From Cellulomonas endophytica (lineage in GTDB: Bacteria; Actinomycetota; Actinomycetes; Actinomycetales; Cellulomonadaceae): a stretch of DNA of 64,000 nt. Location: assembly GCF_004123805.1 (NCBI RefSeq), contig NZ_RWJX01000009.1, positions 27,686 to 91,685 on the forward strand, read 5' to 3'. Within the stretch, counting starts at the first letter, position 1. Every line of letters starts with the position of its first letter. Under the pieces are notes generated by a model. That model did not search any database. It was given only the letters and a program-made list of their open reading frames with translations, and was not told the origin of the DNA. This document shows, piece after piece, positions 1 to 8,203 of the stretch. A program made the position numbers and the translations under genes.

Positions 1-1740
1 GCCGCGCACGCCCTGCTGGCGCCCGACCTGCCGGCGGCCCTCGTCGCCTCCCGGCGCGCCGCGGACGAGGCGCGCGAGCTCCTGGCTCCCGCGGTCGTGC
101 TGCGCCACCTCGAGACGGTCCTGCGGCTGTGGGACGGGCTGCCGGACGCCGCCGAGCTGCTCGGGGAGCCGCAGGACGAGGTCCTCGCCGCGGCGTCGCG
201 GGCCGCCGGCCAGAGCGGGCGCGTCGACCGTGCGGTGCAGCTCGCGCGCGCGGCGGTGGCGGCGACCCCCGGCGTGCTGCGGGCGGCCGAGCACCGGACG
301 CAGCTCGCCCGTCACCTGCTGGCCGCCGACCGGGTGCCCGACGCCCTGCGCGAGTCGACCCGGGCCGTCGCCGACCTGGCCGGCACCTCCGGGCGTGCCG
401 CGGCGTGGGCGCTGGCCACGCACGCCCGGGTCGCCCTCAACCTCGACCACGAGGACGAGGCGGAGCTGGCGGCGACGGAGGCCGTGGCGCTGGCGCGGGC
501 CGTCGGCGCCCCCGACGCGGAGTCGGACGCCGCGACGACGCTGGCGGCGGCCCTCGTCGGCGAGCCCACCCGCGCGCTGGAGATGCTCACGGCCGCCCTC
601 GCGGCGGCACGGCGCTCGGACGACGTGGAGACGGAGCTGCGCGTCCGGTACAACCTCGGCATGCGCCGCTTCGAGGCGGGTGCGCTCGACGAGGCGGCCG
701 CCGACGTCGCCGAGGGCCTCGCCCGGGCCCGGGCCGCCGGCGCCACGCGCGCCGTCTACGGCGTCCAGCTCGACTACCTCGACCGCCTCGTGCGGTACCA
801 CCGCGGCGACCTCGCGCCGGTCGGCGCCCCGGCCGACGTGGACGACGACCTCGCCGCGGTCACGCAGGCGGTCGACCTGTACGCGGCCGTGGCGCGCGGC
901 GACGAGGACGCCGTGGCGCGCGGCCTGGCGCTGCGGCCGGCCTGGGCCCGCGACGGTCTCGTCGTGCTCGTCGCCGGGGGCTGCACCGCCGACGCCCTCA
1001 CGCGCACCGGCCGGCCGGCCGAGGCCCTCGGGGTGCTCGCCGCCGCGGTGGAGCACCTCGAGCGCCTCTGGTCCCCGGCCTACCTCGCCGGCATCTGGCA
1101 CGCCGCGCTGGGGCTGGCGGCGTGGGCCGACCTGCGGGCCGCCGGCCACGACGCACCCGTCGCCGACGGCGTCGTCGCCGTGGAGGCCCTGCGGGAGCGG
1201 GCGGAGCGGACGGCCGCCCGGGGACCGCTCGGCCCCGAGGGGCGGGCGTGGCTGCTGCGGGCCCGCGCCGAGCACGCCCGCGCGACCGGCGTGCCGGACG
1301 TCGCCGCCTGGCGGGCGGCCGCCGAGGCGTTCGACTACGGCTACCGGGTCGAGGCGGCCCGGTCCCGCCACCGCCTGGCCGAGGCCCTGCTGGCCGTCGG
1401 CGACCGGGACGGGGCCCGCGGCGCCGCGGCCGCGGCCCTCGCCGAGGCGGAGGCGACCGGTGCCGTGCCCCTGGCGGCGGCGGTGCGGGACCTGTGCCGC
1501 CGCGCCCGGCTGGACGTCCCCGGCACCCGTGCCCCCGTCGCCGACGTCCTCACGGCCCGCGAGGCCGAGGTCCTCGCCCTGGCCGCGCAGGGGCTGTCCA
1601 ACCGGCAGATCGGCGAGCGGCTCTACATCTCGGGCAAGACCGTGTCCGTCCACGTCTCGAACGTGCTGGCCAAGCTCGGCGCGTCCGGCCGGACGGAGGC
1701 CGTGGCGCTCGCCCACCGCCGGGGGCTGCTGGACGCCTGA
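1..1740 (+). CDS. LuxR-family transcriptional regulator, C-terminal part (5' end outside window)
   Basis: The reading frame is open from base 1, so the N-terminus lies outside the window; an internal GTG at 97 is not needed as a start. What remains is about 579 residues: a long, Ala/Leu/Arg-rich helical region resembling the TPR-like middle of large LAL-type regulators, followed by a LuxR-type helix-turn-helix in the last 65 residues (LTAREAEVLALAAQGLSN, then GKTVSVHVSNVLAKLG). In this family an N-terminal ATPase senses a ligand and the C-terminal helix-turn-helix binds DNA to activate transcription. No Walker motifs are visible here, as expected if they lie upstream. The target cannot be inferred. 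The downstream gene begins 83 bases later with its own -10-like box, so the two are probably separate units. Confidence 0.85.
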   Translation, partial: AAHALLAPDLPAALVASRRAADEARELLAPAVVLRHLETVLRLWDGLPDAAELLGEPQDEVLAAASRAAGQSGRVDRAVQLARAAVAATPGVLRAAEHRTQLARHLLAADRVPDALRESTRAVADLAGTSGRAAAWALATHARVALNLDHEDEAELAATEAVALARAVGAPDAESDAATTLAAALVGEPTRALEMLTAALAAARRSDDVETELRVRYNLGMRRFEAGALDEAAADVAEGLARARAAGATRAVYGVQLDYLDRLVRYHRGDLAPVGAPADVDDDLAAVTQAVDLYAAVARGDEDAVARGLALRPAWARDGLVVLVAGGCTADALTRTGRPAEALGVLAAAVEHLERLWSPAYLAGIWHAALGLAAWADLRAAGHDAPVADGVVAVEALRERAERTAARGPLGPEGRAWLLRARAEHARATGVPDVAAWRAAAEAFDYGYRVEAARSRHRLAEALLAVGDRDGARGAAAAALAEAEATGAVPLAAAVRDLCRRARLDVPGTRAPVADVLTAREAEVLALAAQGLSNRQIGERLYISGKTVSVHVSNVLAKLGASGRTEAVALAHRRGLLDA

Positions 1741-1823
1741 CCGCGCCCCGCGGGTGGCCGGGAGTGGCGTCCACCGCACGGGATGTCGTGGCCTGTCGGA
1801 CATTTCACCCGCACAATGGGCGG

Positions 1824-3467
1824 ATGACCTCCCCCGCGACCACGACGACGGCGACCCCGGTCCGGCCGTTCACCGTGCTCGTCGTGGGCACGGAGAACCT
1901 CTACCGGTCGCAGGCGGCGGAGCTGCTCCTGCGGTCGCGGCTCGCCGGCGACGGCGTCCGGGTGCGCAGCGTCGGCACGCGCGCGACCCACGAGGAGCCG
2001 GTGCCGCCGCCGCTCGCCGAGCTGCTGGCCGCCGAGGGGGCGGCCGTCGAGGGGCTGGTCGCCCGCACGCTCGACGCCGCCACGGTCTCCGGCGCCGACC
2101 TCGTGCTCACGGCCACCCGCGAGGAGCGGGCCGCCGTCGTGCGGCTGGCCCCCACCGCGCTGCACCGCACCTTCACGCTCCGCGAGTTCGCGCGCGTCGC
2201 CCGCTCCGTGCCGGGCACGGCGCTCACCGGGGACGACGTCGCGGCGCGCCTGGCCTCGCTCGTGGCCGCCGCCCGCACCCGCCGGGCCCCCGCGTCCCCG
2301 CGCTCGGCCGACGAGGACGACGTGCTCGACCCCGCCGCGGGCGACGACGCGGCGTACGCGACGTCGCTCGACCAGGTGCGGGACGCGGTCGCGACGATCG
2401 TGCGCGCGCTGGATCCCGGCCACGTGGCCGAGGACCCGGACCCGTCGGAGGCCGACGCACCCGCGCCGCCCGCGCCGGCCCGGCGCCGCAGCCGCACGCG
2501 CACGGTGGTCCTGGCGGTCCTCGTCGCCGTCCTCGTCCTCGTGACCGCGGTGACGATCGGCGCCCTCGTCGTGCTCGACCGGCTCGACGACCGCATCGCG
2601 CGGTTCCCCGACCCGTTCGCGGCCCTGCCCTCGCGCCCCGCACCCGCCGCCCCCGCGACGCCCGGCGCGTCGGACGGGACGCCGGTGACGATCCTCGTCC
2701 TCGGCGCGACGGAGGACGTGGCCGAGGACGGGCCGGGCGCCTGGGCCGACGCCGCGTCCCTCACGGACACCCTCATGATCGCGCGCGTGTCGGCGGACCG
2801 GCGCAGCGCGCAGGTCGTGGCGGTCCCGCCGGACCTGTGGGCGCAGGTGCCCGGCGTCGGCCCGGGCACCCTGCGCTCCGCGCTCGCCGCCGGGGGGCCG
2901 ACGCGCGTCGTGCAGGCGGTCGAGGGGCTCACCGACGTGCGCATCGACCACGTCGCGCTCACGGACGCCGCCACCTTCGCCCGCCTGACCGAGACGCTGG
3001 GCGGGGTCGACCTGGAGCTGGCGCGGGACCTCGTCGTCGACGGCCGCGTCGTCGCCCCCGCCGGGCAGCGTCGCCTCACGGGTGAGCAGGCCCTCCTGTG
3101 GGTGCGCGTCGGCGGCGGCGAGGCCGGCCGGGTCGACCGGGAGCGCGCCTGGTTCCGCGCCATCCTCGACCGGCTCGGCGACCCGGGCGTCCGCCAGGAC
3201 CCCGGCCTCCTGCTGGAGCTGCTCGGCGTGACCTCCGACTCGGTCACGGTCGACGAGGGGTTCGACCGGAGCGAGATCGTCGGGCTGCTCACGAGCATGC
3301 GCAGCCTGCGCCCCGCGGACGTCGCGGTCCTCACGGTCCCGACCACCACGGGCCCGGACGACGACGGCGACCCGGTGCTCGTCCCCGACGCCGTCCCCTT
3401 CGGGGTGCTCGTCGACGCGCTGCGGACGGACACGCTCGGCGACCGCGTCGGGGCCGTCGAGTCCTGA
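1824..3467 (+). CDS. LMW-phosphatase-like / LytR-CpsA-Psr-like fusion membrane protein, both sites degenerate
   Basis: A 547-residue protein in three parts. Residues 15-200 resemble low-molecular-weight protein tyrosine phosphatases (VLVVGTENLYRSQAAELL), but the position of the catalytic cysteine of the CX5R loop is Gly22 while Arg28 remains. Residues about 228-250 form one membrane helix after a basic stretch. The rest resembles a LytR-CpsA-Psr domain (DTLMIARV, GGPTRVVQAVEGL, RLTGEQALLWVRV, GRVDRERAWF). LCP enzymes move polymers from lipid carriers to peptidoglycan or arabinogalactan. Here the usual Arg before DT and the Arg of the IPRD motif are absent (LTDT, VPPD), so transfer activity is doubtful. 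ATG 1824 was chosen because CACAAT lies exactly six bases upstream, consistent with a leaderless mRNA. Possible roles are a pseudoenzyme sensor or scaffold; this is inference. Confidence 0.8.
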   Translation: MTSPATTTTATPVRPFTVLVVGTENLYRSQAAELLLRSRLAGDGVRVRSVGTRATHEEPVPPPLAELLAAEGAAVEGLVARTLDAATVSGADLVLTATREERAAVVRLAPTALHRTFTLREFARVARSVPGTALTGDDVAARLASLVAAARTRRAPASPRSADEDDVLDPAAGDDAAYATSLDQVRDAVATIVRALDPGHVAEDPDPSEADAPAPPAPARRRSRTRTVVLAVLVAVLVLVTAVTIGALVVLDRLDDRIARFPDPFAALPSRPAPAAPATPGASDGTPVTILVLGATEDVAEDGPGAWADAASLTDTLMIARVSADRRSAQVVAVPPDLWAQVPGVGPGTLRSALAAGGPTRVVQAVEGLTDVRIDHVALTDAATFARLTETLGGVDLELARDLVVDGRVVAPAGQRRLTGEQALLWVRVGGGEAGRVDRERAWFRAILDRLGDPGVRQDPGLLLELLGVTSDSVTVDEGFDRSEIVGLLTSMRSLRPADVAVLTVPTTTGPDDDGDPVLVPDAVPFGVLVDALRTDTLGDRVGAVES

Positions 3468-3473
3468 CGCCCC

Positions 3474-3490
3474 GGTCCGGGTCCCGGACC
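3474..3490. terminator. Short GC hairpin between convergent genes
   Basis: The arms GGTCCGGG and CCCGGACC are perfect inverted repeats with a minimal loop, lying between two convergent stop codons at 3467 and 3496. No T-run follows. It could end transcription from both sides, but evidence is limited to structure and position. Confidence 0.4.
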
Positions 3491-3495
3491 CGCCT

Positions 3496-3705
3496 TCAGT
3501 CCTCGGCGGGCCGCTCGACGACGTAGGTCCGCCCGTCGGGCCCGACGACCCGCTCGAGCGTGCTGCGCAGCTCGGTCTCGCGGCGCTGCTCCGTCTCCGA
3601 CGCAGGCCGGCCCACGACCGGCCCCGTCACCTCGGCCGGGCCGGTGAACGGCAGCAGCACGCGCTCCGTGACCCGCCGACCCCAGCCACCACCCCGTCGC
3701 GCCAC
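3496..3705 (-). CDS. Small basic protein of unknown function, 69 aa
   Basis: This short frame starts at GTG 3705 with a clear Shine-Dalgarno sequence (GGGGAGGTG) a few bases upstream, which argues that it is translated. The product starts MARRGGGWGRRVTERV and ends in an acidic, charged stretch that includes DGRTYVVERPAED. There is no signal peptide, membrane segment or Cys pair. It converges on the LCP-like fusion gene and lies back-to-back with the acyl-CoA synthetase-like gene, so it is probably monocistronic. I do not recognise a family. Codon usage follows the GC-rich third-position bias of neighbouring genes. Confidence 0.6.
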   Translation of the reverse strand: MARRGGGWGRRVTERVLLPFTGPAEVTGPVVGRPASETEQRRETELRSTLERVVGPDGRTYVVERPAED

Positions 3706-3837
3706 CGCGCACCTCCCCGTCTCGACGCGACCAGCCTACGACCGCGGCGCCACCAGGCCCCGGCGCCGACCGTCGTCCGGTGGTCCAGGGGGCCCGAGGC
3801 GGGGTCGCGGCGGGTGTGGCGCCCGACGGTCCCAGGA

Positions 3838-3862
3838 AACCTACGGTGGCGTAGGTTACGGT
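3838..3862 (+). promoter_or_regulatory. Perfect palindrome overlapping a leaderless promoter, probable repressor operator
   Basis: AACCTACG (3838-3845) and CGTAGGTT (3850-3857) form a perfect 8+8 bp palindrome around GTGG. The sequence TACGGTG occurs at 3842 and again, as part of TTACGGTG, at 3856-3863. TACGGT (3857-3862) stands six bases before the GTG start of the ligase gene and can serve as the -10 box of a leaderless transcript. A dimeric regulator bound here would cover the promoter. Similar CCTACGG/CCGTAGG palindromes are associated with TetR-type control of fatty acid genes in actinobacteria; the identity of the regulator is inference, and none is encoded next to it. Confidence 0.6.
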
Positions 3863-3868
3863 GCCCCC

Positions 3869-5611
3869 GTGATCGACAGGGACCCCGCCGCGCCCGCCCC
3901 CGACGCCGGGCCGCCGCCCGCAGCCGAGCCCGCTCCCGACCCCGCCGCGCCGGCCGCCGTGCTGGACGGAGGTCCGCTCGAGGTGCCCGACGAGGCGCTA
4001 CCCGCGGCGCTCGCCCGGGCGGCCGCCGCGTTCCCCGACCGCGTGGCGCTCGACCTGCTCGGCGCCACGACGACCTACGCCGAGCTCGCCGACGCCGTCG
4101 CCCGGGCGGCCGGCGCCCTGCTCGCCCTCGGGGTCCGGCGCGGCGACCGCGTGGCGGTGGCCCTGCCGAACTGCCCCGCGCACGTGGTCGCGGTCGGCGC
4201 CGTCCTGCGCCTCGGCGCCGTCGTCGTCGAGCACAACCCCACCTACGGGCCGGCGGAGCTCGAGCACCAGCTGCGCGACTCCGGCGCGACGGCGGCGCTG
4301 GTCTGGGAGCGCGTGGTGCCCGCCGCGCTGGCCGCCCGGGCCACGACCGCCCTGACGACGGTGGTGGCGGTCGACGTCTCGGCCGACCTGCCGCGGCGCG
4401 CCCGGCTCGCGCTGCGCCTGCCCGTGCCGGCGGCCCGCCGGCAGCGGGCGGCCCTGCGCGGCCCCGTGCCGGCGGGCACGCCCGTGTGGCACCGCCTCGT
4501 GGCGGCGGCCACGCCCCTGCCGGCCGACCACCCGGGCCCGGCGCCCGACGACGTGGCCCTCCTGCAGTACACCGGCGGCACGACGGGCACCCCGAAGGCG
4601 GCGGTCCTCACCCACCGCAACCTCGTCGCGAACACGCTCCAGGCGGAGGTGTGGACGGGCCGGCCCTGGGGCACGGAGACGGTGGTGGCCGCGCTGCCGT
4701 TCTTCCACGCCTTCGGGCTCACCCTGTGCCTGCTCTACGGGCTGCGGACGGGGGCGACGCTCGTGCTGCACCTGCGGTTCGACGCGGCGGCCTTCCTCGC
4801 CGCGCAGCGGCGCCGGCCGGGCACGTTCCTGCCCGCGGTGCCGCCGGTCCTCGACCGCGTCGCGACGGCGGCGGAGGCCGCGGGCGCGGACCTGACGTCC
4901 TTCCGGTACGCCTTCAGCGGGGCGATGGCGCTGCCCGCCGCCACGGCGGAGCGGTGGGAGCGGCTGACGGGCGGGCTCGTCATCGAGGGGTACGGCATGA
5001 CGGAGACCTCCCCCGTCGCGCTGGGCAACCCCATGACGGCGCAGCGCCGGCCGGGGGCGCTCGGCCTGCCGTTCCCCGGGACGCGGGCGCGCGTCGTCGA
5101 CCCCGAGGACCCGTCGCGCGACGTGCCGCCCGGCGCCCAGGGCGAGCTCCTGCTCCAGGGCCCGCAGGTCTTCTCCGGCTACTGGGGGCGCCCGGACGAG
5201 ACCGCGCAGCAGCTCCTGCCCGGGGGGTGGCTCCGCACCGGGGACGTGGTGCGGGTCGAGCCCGACGGCTTCGTGGTCCTCGTCGACCGCATCAAGGAGA
5301 TGATCGTCACCGGCGGCTTCAAGGTGTACCCCTCGCAGGTGGAGGACCACCTGCGGGGCATGCCGGGCGTGCGGGACTGCGCGGTGGTCGGCGTGCCGGC
5401 CGGCGACCTCGGGGAGACCGTCGTGGCGGCGGTGGTCCTCGACGAGGGCGCGCGCGGCGTCGACCTCGCCGCCGTGCGGTCCTGGTGCGCCCAGCGGCTG
5501 GCCGGCTACGCGCTCCCGCGCCGTCTCGTCGTGCTCGACGAGCTGCCGCGCTCCCTGCTCGGCAAGGTGCTCCGGCGCGTCGTCCGCGAGGGCGTGCTCG
5601 GCGGGCGCTGA
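3869..5611 (+). CDS. Acyl-CoA synthetase / AMP-dependent ligase (FadD-like)
   Basis: A 580-residue member of the ANL adenylating superfamily that activates a carboxylic acid, probably a fatty acid, to an acyl-adenylate and then an acyl-CoA. All core motifs are present: the P-loop YTGGTTGTPKAAVLTH near residue 233, YGMTETSP near 374, GWLRTGD near 456, the hinge RIKEMIVTGGFKVYP, and the catalytic C-terminal lysine in LLGKVLRR near 564. The first 35 residues are a Pro/Ala-rich tail outside the domain. GTG 3869 is preferred over upstream in-frame codons because it directly follows the TACGGT box and keeps the operator outside the gene. No signal peptide, so cytosolic. Substrate chain length cannot be read from sequence. 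A hairpin follows the stop codon. Confidence 0.9.
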   Translation: MIDRDPAAPAPDAGPPPAAEPAPDPAAPAAVLDGGPLEVPDEALPAALARAAAAFPDRVALDLLGATTTYAELADAVARAAGALLALGVRRGDRVAVALPNCPAHVVAVGAVLRLGAVVVEHNPTYGPAELEHQLRDSGATAALVWERVVPAALAARATTALTTVVAVDVSADLPRRARLALRLPVPAARRQRAALRGPVPAGTPVWHRLVAAATPLPADHPGPAPDDVALLQYTGGTTGTPKAAVLTHRNLVANTLQAEVWTGRPWGTETVVAALPFFHAFGLTLCLLYGLRTGATLVLHLRFDAAAFLAAQRRRPGTFLPAVPPVLDRVATAAEAAGADLTSFRYAFSGAMALPAATAERWERLTGGLVIEGYGMTETSPVALGNPMTAQRRPGALGLPFPGTRARVVDPEDPSRDVPPGAQGELLLQGPQVFSGYWGRPDETAQQLLPGGWLRTGDVVRVEPDGFVVLVDRIKEMIVTGGFKVYPSQVEDHLRGMPGVRDCAVVGVPAGDLGETVVAAVVLDEGARGVDLAAVRSWCAQRLAGYALPRRLVVLDELPRSLLGKVLRRVVREGVLGGR

Positions 5612-5624
5612 GGGGGTGGGCGGC

Positions 5625-5642
5625 CTCCCCCCGCGGGGGGAG
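5625..5642 (+). terminator. GC-rich hairpin after the acyl-CoA synthetase gene
   Basis: CTCCCCCC and GGGGGGAG pair around a central GC, 14 bases after the stop codon and ahead of the promoter of the kinase gene. No T-run follows. A terminator is the likeliest role. Confidence 0.45.
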
Positions 5643-5698
5643 ACGGTCCGGCCCCGGGGCGGACCCCTGCCGGTCGGGGCCGCCCTAGCCTGGGCCGC

Positions 5699-6994
5699 AT
5701 GAGCCACCCCCTCGCCCCCGCGCCCGTCGCGCCCCCTCCGCTCGGCGCCTGGTCCCGCGTGTGGCGCTACGGGGTCGTCGCCCTCGTCGCGCTCCTGGTG
5801 TGGGTGCTGGTCGCGTGGGACTCGATCACGGCGAGCGGCACCCGGGAGGAGCCGCCGCCGGGCGACGTCGGCCCCGTCGGCGCGGCCCTCGCGCTCGACG
5901 CCCTCCTCGGGCTCGCGGCCGTCGCGCTGCTGCCCCTGCGGCGCCGGCACCCCGTGCTCGTGGGGGTCCTCACGACCGGCGCGACCGCCCTCTCGGGGTC
6001 CGCCCTCGGCGCGGCAGCGCTGGCCGTCGTCTCGCTCTCCACCCGTCGCCGGTGGCGGGAGGTCGTCCCCGTCGTCGGCGTCCTGCTCGCCGCAACCCTC
6101 GTCTACGAGGTCGCGTTCCGACCCGCGTGGGCCCAGGTCGACCTGTCGCTGCCGGGTGCGCTGGGGTCCGTCGCCCTGGCGCTCGTCGCGGCGGCGGCCC
6201 TCGTGGCGACGGGGTCGTTCGTCGGGGCCCGGCGCGAGCTCCTCGTGCAGCTCCGGGAGCGCGCGGAGACGGCCGAGCAGCAACGCGCCCTCGCGGAGGA
6301 GGCCGCGCGCGAGGGCGAGCGGCTGCGGATCGCCCGGGAGATGCACGACGTGCTCGCCCACCGCATCTCGCTCGTCGGGCTGCACGCGGGCGCCCTCGCC
6401 TACCGGACGGACCTCGGCCGCGAGGAGACGGCGCAGGTCGCGACCGTGGTCCAGGAGAACGCGCACCTCGCGCTCGAGGAGCTGCGGGAGGTGCTCGGCG
6501 TGCTGCGCCAGGGGGCCGACGGGGCCGCCGACGCGGAGGCGGTCGCCGAGCCGCCCCAGCCGACCCTGGCGGAGCTGCCCGCCCTCGTCGCCGACGCGCG
6601 CGACGCCGGCCAGACCGTGACGCTCCGGCTGGACGTGGCGGACGGCCACGACCTCGCCCGCGTGCCCGCGACCGCCTCGCGCACCGCCTTCCGCGTGGTG
6701 CAGGAGGGGCTGACGAACGCCCGCAAGCATGCACCGGGCTCCCCCGTGGACGTCGTCGTCACGGTGGGCGCGGCGCACGCGGTGCACGTCCGGGTCGTCA
6801 ACGGCGCCGTCGCACCCGTCGGCGCGGGGGCGGGTCCCGCCGGGGGCGTGCCGCCGTGGCGGCCGCCGGGTGCGGGGGTGGGCCTCACCGGGCTGGAGGA
6901 GCGGGCGGACCTCGCGGGCGGGCGGCTCCGCGCCGGGCCCGACGCGTCGGGGCGCTTCGTCCTCGAGCTCGACCTCCCCGGCGGTGCGGCGTGA
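5699..6994 (+). CDS. Sensor histidine kinase, HisKA_3 type
   Basis: A 431-residue membrane histidine kinase of the NarL/DesK class. Several hydrophobic helices occupy residues about 20-180 with little extracytoplasmic loop, so the stimulus is probably sensed within or at the membrane. A short coiled coil leads to the HisKA_3 dimerisation box IAREMHDVLAHRISLV with phospho-accepting His216. The ATPase domain shows an N-box-like EGLTNARKHAPGS and the G-box GVGLTGLEERADLAGG. Autophosphorylation would be passed to the response regulator encoded by the next gene, which starts inside this stop codon (GTGA overlap). ATG 5699 follows a TAGCCT box by seven bases, so the mRNA may be leaderless. The signal is unknown. 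Confidence 0.92.
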   Translation: MSHPLAPAPVAPPPLGAWSRVWRYGVVALVALLVWVLVAWDSITASGTREEPPPGDVGPVGAALALDALLGLAAVALLPLRRRHPVLVGVLTTGATALSGSALGAAALAVVSLSTRRRWREVVPVVGVLLAATLVYEVAFRPAWAQVDLSLPGALGSVALALVAAAALVATGSFVGARRELLVQLRERAETAEQQRALAEEAAREGERLRIAREMHDVLAHRISLVGLHAGALAYRTDLGREETAQVATVVQENAHLALEELREVLGVLRQGADGAADAEAVAEPPQPTLAELPALVADARDAGQTVTLRLDVADGHDLARVPATASRTAFRVVQEGLTNARKHAPGSPVDVVVTVGAAHAVHVRVVNGAVAPVGAGAGPAGGVPPWRPPGAGVGLTGLEERADLAGGRLRAGPDASGRFVLELDLPGGAA

Positions 6995-7668
6995 CCGCCG
7001 CCCCCGGCGGCGGCGCCGTGCGGGTCGTCGTGGTCGACGACGACCCCCTGGTGCGGACCGGGCTGCGCCTCGTCCTGGGCGGCGACCCGGGGATCGAGGT
7101 GGTCGGCGAGGCCGGCGACGGGCAGGAGGGCCTCGCGCTCGTGCGCCGGCACACGCCCCACGTGGTCCTCATGGACATCCGCATGCCCCGTCTCGACGGG
7201 CTGGCGGCGACCCGGCGCGTCGTCGAGGAGGGTCTGCCGACGCGGGTCCTGGTGCTCACCACCTTCGACACCGACGAGATGGTCCTCACCGCGCTGCGGC
7301 ACGGGGCCGCCGGGTTCCTCCTCAAGGACACGCCGCCGGCCGCGCTGGTGGACGCCGTCCGCCGGGTGGCGGCGGGCGACCCGATGCTCTCCCCCGCCGT
7401 CACGGCGCGGGTCATCGCGGCCGCGACCGAGGCGCGGGGCGACGAGGTGCGCCGCCGTCAGGCCCTGCGCCGTCTCGAGGTCCTCACGGTGCGGGAGCGG
7501 GAGGTCGCGCTGGCGGTCGCGCGCGGGCTGACCAACGCCGAGATCGCCGCCGCGCTCCACCTCGGCACGGCCACGGTGAAGACGCACGTGGGGCACCTGT
7601 TCGAGAAGCTCGACGCGACGAACCGCGTCCAGATCGCCCGCTGGGTGCACGACGCCGGCGAGGCCTGA
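6991..7668 (+). CDS. Response regulator, NarL/LuxR type
   Basis: A 225-residue two-domain regulator. The receiver domain has the acidic pocket VVVDDDP (Asp16-18), the phospho-acceptor Asp62 in VVLMDIRMP, a switch Thr in VLVLTTFD and the conserved Lys in FLLKDT. A linker leads to a LuxR helix-turn-helix (LTVREREVALAVARGLTN, then TATVKTHVGHLFEKLDATNR). The GTG start overlaps the kinase stop by four bases, so the two are translationally coupled and almost certainly work as a pair. Phosphorylation should promote dimerisation and binding to target promoters. Targets are unknown; flanking genes on both sides point the other way or have their own promoters. A strong hairpin lies downstream. Confidence 0.93.
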   Translation: MTAAPGGGAVRVVVVDDDPLVRTGLRLVLGGDPGIEVVGEAGDGQEGLALVRRHTPHVVLMDIRMPRLDGLAATRRVVEEGLPTRVLVLTTFDTDEMVLTALRHGAAGFLLKDTPPAALVDAVRRVAAGDPMLSPAVTARVIAAATEARGDEVRRRQALRRLEVLTVREREVALAVARGLTNAEIAAALHLGTATVKTHVGHLFEKLDATNRVQIARWVHDAGEA

Positions 7669-7715
7669 CCGGCACCCGCTCCAGCACCCCGCTCCACCCC
7701 GCTCCGGCCCGCTCC

Positions 7716-7747
7716 GGCCCCGCCCGTCGGCCTCGACGGGCGGGGCC
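7716..7747. terminator. Bidirectional terminator between response regulator and cupin gene
   Basis: GGCCCCGCCCGTC and GACGGGCGGGGCC form a perfect 13-bp stem with a six-base loop. The element lies between the convergent stops at 7668 and 7752, so it can serve both transcripts. Confidence 0.75.
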
Positions 7748-7751
7748 CCCG

Positions 7752-8111
7752 TCAGCGGTCGCGGGACGGGCCCTCCGCCGGCACGTCGCGCGGGTCGAGC
7801 CCGGTCACGGTCGTGAGGAGGAAGACGGCGTCCTCCTCCGCGCGCACGGAGTGACGGGCGTGCTCGAGCACCGCGAGCTGCCCGGCGCGCAGCGGCGAGG
7901 TCCGCGTCCCGGTCACGGTGACGCTGCCGTGCAGCACCTGGACGCTGGCGGCGTGCGGGCTGTTGTGCTCGCCCAGCTCGGCGCCGGCGCGCAGCGCGAT
8001 CACCGTCTGGCGGAGCACGCCGTCGTGGAGGACGAGCTCCGCCGAGCGTCCGTGCTCGTCGCGGTGCGCGGCCTCCAGGTGTCGGCGTGCCAGGTCGGCG
8101 AGGTCGGCCAT
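7752..8111 (-). CDS. Small cupin-domain protein
   Basis: A 119-residue single-domain protein with a cupin-like beta-barrel pattern: alternating hydrophobic strands, a glycine-rich turn (LRAGAELGEH), then HGSVTVTG and a late LEHARHSVRAEEDAVFLLTT. One-domain cupins of this size bind a metal through two or three His and a Glu, and act as small enzymes or ligand sensors. Candidate metal ligands here are His57, His60 and His95-97; the match to the classical cupin motifs is partial. No signal peptide. It ends at the shared terminator. ATG 8111 was chosen because it begins the first complete domain (MADLADLARRHLEAA). It is followed upstream by a 52-residue ORF on the same strand, possibly the same operon. 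Confidence 0.8.
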   Translation of the reverse strand: MADLADLARRHLEAAHRDEHGRSAELVLHDGVLRQTVIALRAGAELGEHNSPHAASVQVLHGSVTVTGTRTSPLRAGQLAVLEHARHSVRAEEDAVFLLTTVTGLDPRDVPAEGPSRDR

Positions 8112-8132
8112 GGTCCCTCCGTCGTCGTCGTC

Positions 8133-8172
8133 GGTCGTGGCTGGTCGTGGCTGGTCGCTGCCGGGTCGTGGC
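8133..8172. repeat. Short tandem 10-bp repeat
   Basis: The unit GGTCGTGGCT occurs at 8133-8142 and 8143-8152, followed by two degenerate copies, in the gap upstream of the cupin gene. It may simply be replication slippage; no regulatory role can be claimed. Confidence 0.4.
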
Positions 8173-8203
8173 CCGGGGAGCCGTCCGTGGCGGCCGGGCG
8201 GGC

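Noticed and set aside
129..1823. Possible long N-terminal extension of the LCP-like fusion protein
   Set aside because: The upstream part overlaps the LuxR-type gene in another frame and is Arg/Gly-rich nonsense; ATG 1824 with CACAAT six bases upstream is a better start.
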